DNA from: Biscogniauxia marginata
Taxonomy: Eukaryota > Ascomycota > Sordariomycetes > Xylariales > Xylariaceae
Direction: 5' to 3'
DNA: 64,000 nucleotides
NCBI GenBank assembly: GCA_022695795.1
Contig: MU404064.1
Coordinates: 310,001-374,000 of the forward strand
This document shows, piece by piece, positions 57,776 to 64,000 of the stretch. Below the pieces are notes generated by a model, which saw nothing but the letters and a program-made list of their open reading frames with translations, was not told where the DNA came from and made no database searches. The position numbers were made by a program, and so were the translations under genes. Every line of letters starts with the position of its first letter. Positions within the stretch are counted from its first letter, which is position 1.

Positions 57776-59508
57776 GGGGTGTTACTTGAAACGGCGCAGA
57801 CGAAGCGATTATGAGCGTGGTCTAAGCACGCGTGTCTATTGAACAGGAAGTCGATGGCGGCCAGTGAGGCGCCGCATGTAGGATGTATGGCGTTCAGGGG
57901 TAGTTTAGGGTATATCAGAGGAACTGCTGTCTCGATTAGGGCCATTGGCTACAGAGAAGCCAACATGATGATTATGGGGACGAAGCGAAGCTGTAGTCTT
58001 TGCTAAGGGGTAGCACGAGGCGTGTATAGTACCCCAAATGGCCTCTCCCTCTCCCTCTGGCATTGTATACTAAATTACAAAGATGCAGAGGCTTTTCACT
58101 CCTGCGCGAGCAAGCGAGCCATGTCAACAATAGTAGATGCGAAACTTGTCACCACCTAGGTTTATGATATTACTTATGTTTAACGGACTAAATGGCTACA
58201 TGTGGAGGAAGCGGGAAACAACCATCTTCGTCTTATATATTTAGTTAGTATCGTATGGCTTAGAGGTTTAGCAGGGACAAGGAACATTGAGGGCTATGGT
58301 TTCTATGACATGCATCGAATTGTATAAGGCTGCAAATATAGGGAGACCTCAGAGTTCATGTAAGGTCTAGTATACAATGCATATGTGGTCTTCATCGTCG
58401 ATATTAGATGACAATCATTTGTACCACCAGGAGGGAGGACGACAGATACGACATCTTGGACAGGACAAGCAGATTTATGCGGTTTGGTTCATCAGCTTCC
58501 CCCGTTTCAAAGAGCCCGAAGGTGCGAGCTCGCGAACAACTTGGCTTTTTCACCTTTTTCTATGAACCCTTTCTCGGTGATCAATTTGATTAGAGTGTTT
58601 TATGTGTTGTGTGTGTAATTGGTTGTTGAGGTGTAGGAAGTATAAAGCCAACCCCCTTATTAGTCGATACTGAGGCTGAGGCTAGGTAAACATATGGTAG
58701 TGGAGAGTACTAGGTTAGTTGTTAAGAACTAAACTCAAAAGACTCGATGTATTTTACGATAGGATGACGTACATACACACACCCACGTTTTTTTTACTAT
58801 TTTTATTTTCTATTGTTAGTCTATCCCGGCACCCCTGTCGGAGTTCGGTTAAGTCAAATGCTGCTAAGCGTCGGGTCCGAATGCGAAATGCGGCCCCCCT
58901 AGTCGGACGGACCTTTAGACCTCCCGACGGAACCTGGATCTTTCTCTGCTTATTGGTCGGTTTCTCATGATACCTACGTATAGTATGGGGTTTCGTGCCC
59001 GCGGGTGCGTCTACATACACGCCGCAAGGGCGCATGATGAGATAATCGAGTCGAAAGTGTGCATGCAGCTAGCTCTACCTATGTACCGTAAGCACAATAG
59101 AGAGTCGTCTTTCCTTTGCGCCAGTGACTCAGGTTACGTGAGATATTCTCACGCCGGCTATGTATCCCCGGGTTGCCGCGGTGCCTGACTCCGGTTGAAT
59201 TGTACATCCTTTGTGAGACTTGAGTATATAATGTATATATATATATATTAACTAGAGTATTCCACGGTCGACTTTCTGTTTGGCATTGCACGACTTGACA
59301 AGTAACGACTCGGTACATGAACGTAAGGGTGAACACAGCTGCCTCGCACTCCCTCCTTTTTATACAGAACGTCCCGCATTGGACCTGAGAACGCTCTCGA
59401 GCACCCAAACACCCGAAACACGAGAAATCTACCCACGACTTTTTTCGTGTCATTTTTAGAACTGCCCCGAACTCTATCCGTCGCTTGATATCTACCTACA
59501 TTGTCACC
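57776..59508. other. Intergenic
   Basis: 1.7 kb. It is AT-rich with a moderately GC-rich island at 58825-59050. A TA repeat lies near 59232-59247. No gene is supported on either strand. Confidence 0.55.
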
Positions 59509-60849
59509 ATGGCCGAAGTCCCCGTGATCCAGGTCCTCGATAAGGAGAACTACTTCACGCAGGCCCTGGTCCCGCTCCCAGACGCCCTACCGCTACCGCC
59601 GCTGACGGCCGACTCGTCCCTGCGGATCCGGACCGAGGTGCTCAGCCTGACCCTGAACAACTTCACGTACGCGCGGCTCGGCAGCCTGCTGGGCTGGTGG
59701 GACGTGCACCCGCTGCCGCCGTCCGCGCCCGCGCCCTACAGCGACGCCGCGCGCTACGGCCGCACCAACTGCTGGGGGTACGCGAGCGTCCTCGAGTCGA
59801 CGTTCGCGGGCGCGCCGGCGGGCAGCTACGTCTGGGGCTACCTGCCCATCGGCACGCTGCCCCAGGACGTGGAGGTCGAGCCCGCCGGCCCCGTCGACGA
59901 GGTCCCCGGCCAGATCACCGTCACGAGCGCGCACCGGGCGCACGTCATGCCCGTCTACAACCGCTACTTCGTGTACCCGCCCGCGCTGGGCGCCGACGTC
60001 GCCGCGCGCGCCGACGCCGTCGCCCGCGACGCCGTGCTCCGCGTCATGCACCTGACGGGGTACCTCCTCGCGCGGTACGCCTTCGCCCCGGACCCCGCCG
60101 GCGCCGTGTACCCGGGCTTCGGCGCGGACCCGAGCCCCGACCTCGACCTCTGGGGGCCCGGAGAATCAGACCTCGGCGGCGGCTGCACCGTCGTGGTCTT
60201 CGCCCCGGGGTCCAAGGCCGCGCTCTCGTTCGCGTATCTCCTGCGCCTCCGCGGCGCAGAGGACGGGGAGGCGGGGGGGGAGGGCGCCGCGAGACCCCGC
60301 CGCGTCATCGGCGTCGCGAGCCGGCACTCAGTGGATTTCGTGCGCCGCACGGGGGTCTACGACGAGGTCGTGTGCTCCGCGGACGCGGACGCGGGCGCGG
60401 CGGATGTCCTGGCGCGCTCCGGGGCGGGCGATACGGATAAGATAGCGGTGTTCGAGTTCGGCGGGCGGGACGGTGCGGCGGCGCGCTGGGCGCTCGCGCT
60501 GCAGGAGAGGTACGCGAGGGTGCAGTTCGTGGGCGTGGGGAGCGAGCTGCCCTCGGAGGAGGAGGAAGGACGGGGGGGGGAGGCGCGGGGCCGCCCCCCG
60601 CCGACGCACGTAGGTCGCGCGCGGCTCGTGCGCGCCAACACGGATGATATGCGGCGCAGGGCGATCGAGAAGGTGGGCGAGGGGGAGTTCTACCGGGGGC
60701 TGGAGAGCTCGTGGCGGGAGCTCAGGGGGAAGGGGTTCGAGGGGTTCAGGGTCGTGTGGGGGGAGGGGATGGAGGATGTGCGGAGGGGGTGGGAGCGCCT
60801 GGGACGGGGGGAGGTCGGGCCCGACGAGGGTTTGGTGTTTAAGGTGTAG
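59509..60849 (+). CDS. DUF2855 family protein
   Basis: An intronless gene of 446 aa. The family is uncharacterised and found in fungi and some bacteria. Visible: VLSLTLNNFTYARLGSLLGWW, TNCWGYASVLEST, SYVWGYLPIGTLPQDVEV, VYNRYFVYPP, LTGYLLARYAF, and a Rossmann-like VVVFAPGSKAALSFAYLL followed by RRVIGVASRHSVDFVRRTGVYDEVV, which recalls the nucleotide-binding half of medium-chain reductases. Enzyme activity is inference. The start is the ATG in CACCATGG at 59509. The whole gene is extremely GC-rich with long G runs (for example 60273-60280 and 60571-60580), unlike its AT-rich flanks. These runs are also likely places for sequencing errors. Long open frames on other frames and strands are by-products of the GC content. 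Confidence 0.9.
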   Translation: MAEVPVIQVLDKENYFTQALVPLPDALPLPPLTADSSLRIRTEVLSLTLNNFTYARLGSLLGWWDVHPLPPSAPAPYSDAARYGRTNCWGYASVLESTFAGAPAGSYVWGYLPIGTLPQDVEVEPAGPVDEVPGQITVTSAHRAHVMPVYNRYFVYPPALGADVAARADAVARDAVLRVMHLTGYLLARYAFAPDPAGAVYPGFGADPSPDLDLWGPGESDLGGGCTVVVFAPGSKAALSFAYLLRLRGAEDGEAGGEGAARPRRVIGVASRHSVDFVRRTGVYDEVVCSADADAGAADVLARSGAGDTDKIAVFEFGGRDGAAARWALALQERYARVQFVGVGSELPSEEEEGRGGEARGRPPPTHVGRARLVRANTDDMRRRAIEKVGEGEFYRGLESSWRELRGKGFEGFRVVWGEGMEDVRRGWERLGRGEVGPDEGLVFKV

Positions 60850-61612
60850 GTAGTTTGTTGTTGAGTAGAGGCAATGATCCGATCGAGACGGTTTGGTGTT
60901 CTTGGACCTTGGATTGTCATATGCTATCGACATGACTACACCTAGTGTTGGGCCATCTCCTTGATATGTCAAATTAATGGTAAAAATAAATGCCATACTT
61001 GAGTGTGAATACGAGCTATAAGTGCCCTCTTATTCTTTTTCTTATTCTTTTTTTCTTTTTTGCAGAATCGGCAAGGGGCTAATAGGGGCTGTCCCCGGGT
61101 GTTCTAGTATTAAGGGGGTACTCCTAATATAAGATAAGTTAGAACGTACTGCCTCAATGATAATCTGCAGTCACATTAAGACCTTAAGTTTATTACTTGG
61201 TCATATAGATTCATTCATCAAGGACTTGTCATTGGATCGCCTTGATAGGCGTGTTAACTATTAAACCACCCTCCCTTTCTCATTTTTAGCCGTTCTTGGC
61301 GATAATAGTTTTTAAGGGTCGTAACAGAACCGACTTGTCTTATTTCACTCAAGAAGGCATATCTCTCAAATACATATAAGTTAACGGCTTGAACATATTA
61401 GACAAGAATAATATTATACATTAAGCCTCTTACGTATATACCGTACCGTCTATACCATCCTCCTCTACTAAGGCCTGTGTTTTATAGAATGGCCCATTAT
61501 CTTACAACCTTCTCTAAATACACTACAGATACATGTGTTATACATCGTCTCTACAATATATAACATCGAAAATGTTGACAACAAAAGAAAAAAAGGCTCA
61601 TACTGACATGAC
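60850..61612. other. Convergent spacer
   Basis: 763 bp of AT-rich sequence between the 3' ends of the DUF2855 and DUF3433 genes. No coding signal is seen. Confidence 0.6.
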
Positions 61613-64000
61613 TTAGACAGCCTGCGCAGCTTCCGCTCCACCACCATCCGTAGGATCAAGGTCGACCACATCGACACCAATCCGCGTAGCCCCTGAAACG
61701 CCTACGATCTCACCAAACCTATATCTCAGCCCCGAAAAGTTCACTCTCGCATCTCTCTCTTCCTTCTTCGCCATGTTCAGCCTGTCCACTCCCTCGAGCA
61801 GCCAGGAGTCGCACACGCAGTACGCGGCGCCGGCGATGGTGCGGACGTCGACGGGCAGGCGAGGCCACTTCACGAAAAACGTCCCCACCAGCACCAATAT
61901 CATGAAGCAAATTATGGCGACCGAGAACCACGTACAGACCATATGTGTCTGCCATGTCTGCGTCACACCGAACGGGACGTTGGCCAGCAGAATCGGGAGG
62001 AACTCCGAGAGAATTGCCGTAAACGCCACGATGCCCATGAGAGTGTGTCGCCTGCGGAATGCGAACCAGATTCCCGAAAAACAGTTCGTGGGTGGGGAGT
62101 TGAGTATTGTTCGCTGGGCGGCTTGTGACGAGCGAGCCATCAGCTGATATGGGCTTAGAGCCGCGACGCCTAGAATTCTATGTCAGCCTAGCCTTAGATG
62201 TTATATCAAGCTGGGCTTTACTTGATGAAGGGGGGGGGGGATATCATACCGCTGAATATAGAGCCCCAGAGGAAGGTAATCACCACGCCAACAGCAGTGA
62301 ATAGGAGGCGTACCCAGACGGACTCGCCGTCCATAAACTTCTCGAAAGGATGATACGTGCGTGGGTTGTTGTAGTATGCTATCAACGCTAGCAGTCCACA
62401 CAAAAGGGCGAGGAATGCTCCCCGGCCAACAAAGCCTAACATGAAAAATGGCTGAATCTCGAACAGTTTGCACTGGCGCGCTTTCCCACCCCGGGCCCAG
62501 AGCTTATTTCTTCCCCGTCTTGGGATTTCTCCTCCCTCGAGGAGCCCCCTTTTCCTATTTGACACCATAATGCCATACCTAAGCTCGTCCTCGTGAACGA
62601 AATACCCAAGCCGGAAGACGTAGGGCTCGAAGGCCCTCTTCAACTCCGAGTTGGAGATGCGGTCGACCTCCGTCGTGGGGAGCGAAGCGAGAATCCGCCG
62701 CACGTCCGGGTTCGAGACCAGCGACGCGATGCCCGCGATGCTCCAGGGGTTGCTGTTCACGCCGGACGTCCAGCGCCGCAGTGCCAGGAGCGCGAGGACG
62801 GCGACGAGCGCCATAGCCGCGAGCAGGGCCTGTGTCTGGCGTGCGGGCACGGCCGACACGCCCAGCGTCAGGGCGCAGTTCGCGGCGCTCTCGCTGCCGC
62901 GCGTGCAGCTCCCGTGCAGCACGACGAGGACCGCGTCCGCTGATAGCGGTGTTAGCACCGCTGAACCTACGACCAGCAGCGAACTCAGGAATACGGGCCA
63001 CCGGCGGCGGCGGTGGGAACCGAACAGCCCGAGGAAAAGGCCCTCTGCGACGCTGAACATACCCCCCGTCTCCGCGCAGAGTGAGTCCCCCGCCGATGCG
63101 CCGCTGGCGCTGGTGCTGCCGCCCTTTGGAGGAGGAGGAGGGTCCGCCAGCGCGTGGAACGGCTGCAGCTGCTGCAGGTTGAGGTCGATCATGCGGATCG
63201 GGATCGAGATCAGGCACGCGATTAGCGTCGAGGCGAACATCCCGACGAAGTACTGGGCTTCCGTAATGGAGAACTCCTCTGTGATGGGTCCGCCTCCATC
63301 ACCGCCACCACCACTACCGTCACCGCCTCCTGTTGTTGGGTCGGTCGGTCCGTCGGTGGGGGAGATGATGACGATGATGGTCGCGGTCGGGGTGCCATAG
63401 GGATCAGTGAGAGTGGTAGTCAAGGGCGCGGCCGGGTCGCCGTCGGATAGCGTTAGGGTCGCTATCGGGATGCCGTTCGAGTCGGTGAGGACGGTCGTTG
63501 TGGGTGTGGGATTATCACTAGGAGTTGAAAGCGTTGTTGGTGGGCTAATAGGATCAGCTGGGACGGTGGTAGGGATAGGGGGCACTGCGACAGTCAGTGT
63601 TAATGTCTTGGTTGGTGCCCCATTGGAATCTGTGAGCGTAGCAACAAAAGTCGCGAATCCGTCGTTGAATGTCAGAGTTGCTGTGGGCATGCCTTTCGAA
63701 TCCGCGAGAGTAGTGACCACTGGCGTAGGAAGGTAATCAAATGCCAAAGTAGTCGTAGGCACCTCGTTCCCAGCTTCCAGAATGGCAACGAACGGTGCAG
63801 GGCTTGTGTCGAGCGTTAGCGTTTTCGTCGGTGTGCCGTTTGAGTCCATGAGAGTCGTGGTCACCATTGTGGTTGGTATTGCATCGAGTGAAATAGTGGC
63901 TATTGGCACGCCATTTGCATCCTTGAGGGTAGAGACGGTATGAAAGGGAGAAGCGTTAAATAATACCGTTCTAGTCGGTATTCCAAGTGAGTTCGTAAGT
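61613..64000 (-). CDS. DUF3433 multi-pass membrane protein, 5' end outside the window
   Basis: Two exons are visible. The first runs from beyond the right edge to 62250, the second is 62169-61613. The 80-bp intron (GTATGA...TCTAG) joins in phase 1. The visible part is about 770 aa. From the edge to about 63340 lie tandem ~25-residue Ser/Thr-rich units of the form TTLxDSNGxPTATLTL. A Gly-rich linker (GGGDGSGGGGDGGG) follows, then the DUF3433 core: EAQYFVGMFASTLIACLISIPIRMIDLNLQ, a second segment near LSSLLVVGSAVLTPLSADAV, LLAAMALVAVLALLAL, the signature NPWSIAGIASLVSNPDVRR, then paired segments near FFMLGFVGRGAFLALLCGLLAL. Exon 2 adds SPYQLMARSSQAAQRTIL and two more membrane segments. The orientation suggests a repeat-bearing extracellular part. 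The function is unknown. Confidence 0.88.

Noticed and set aside
59593..60996. Several long frames on both strands over the DUF2855 gene
   Set aside because: Stops are rare in very GC-rich DNA. Only the DUF2855 frame has family motifs and a good start context.

Overview
The window is nuclear DNA of a filamentous ascomycete, most probably a Sordariomycete. Its genes are split by short introns (40 to 117 bp) with GTAAGT-like donors and CTRAC-like branch sites. It carries fungus-specific families (HET, DUF3433, DUF2855, SLATT_fungal, FSH1, CVNH) and an intergenic background full of TAGGTA/TACCTA motifs. I reconstructed 20 protein genes by joining exons on reading frame, splice signals and family motifs. 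I saw no tRNA, rRNA or CRISPR array.

Region 1 (1-24 kb) is accessory in character. It holds a secreted pectate lyase (838-1986, -), an FSH1-type serine hydrolase whose first exon is only 61 nt (2974-3812, +), a complete cytochrome P450 (4740-6542, +), a HET-domain protein (7033-9180, +), a three-exon secreted cyanovirin-N-like lectin (9617-10310, -), a two-TM SLATT protein (11992-12834, +), a seven-exon putative DNA-binding regulator (13949-16666, -), a gene-poor tract of about 5.7 kb with a small inverted-repeat element, and a five-exon secreted beta-rich protein (22388-23427, +).

Region 2 (25-34 kb) is a compact housekeeping block: an Mpv17/PMP22 membrane protein, phosphoglycerate kinase, the proteasome subunit SEM1/DSS1 and an IML2/TTC39 protein.

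Region 3 (35-55 kb) is mixed. It has a kinase-like protein without obvious catalytic motifs, an aminoglycoside-phosphotransferase-like kinase, a fatty-acid-hydroxylase-superfamily membrane enzyme, a long disordered-plus-alpha/beta-hydrolase protein, and an ankyrin-repeat protein with a STAND-like N-terminus and a doubtful reading-frame junction. Two solo LTRs of one retrotransposon family lie here, each with its own perfect 5-bp target-site duplication, next to very AT-rich DNA.

Region 4 (56-64 kb) has a SNF5/SFH1 chromatin-remodelling subunit with a C-terminal GATA-type finger, a very GC-rich DUF2855 protein, and a DUF3433 multi-pass membrane protein with a tandemly repeated Ser/Thr-rich segment. 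That last gene runs off the right edge.

No single operon-like system links these genes. The closest to functional neighbourhoods are the FSH1/P450 pair (enzyme types typical of fungal secondary metabolism, with no backbone synthase in view) and the scatter of self/non-self or defence-type proteins (HET, SLATT, ankyrin/STAND-like, CVNH lectin) in the accessory stretches.
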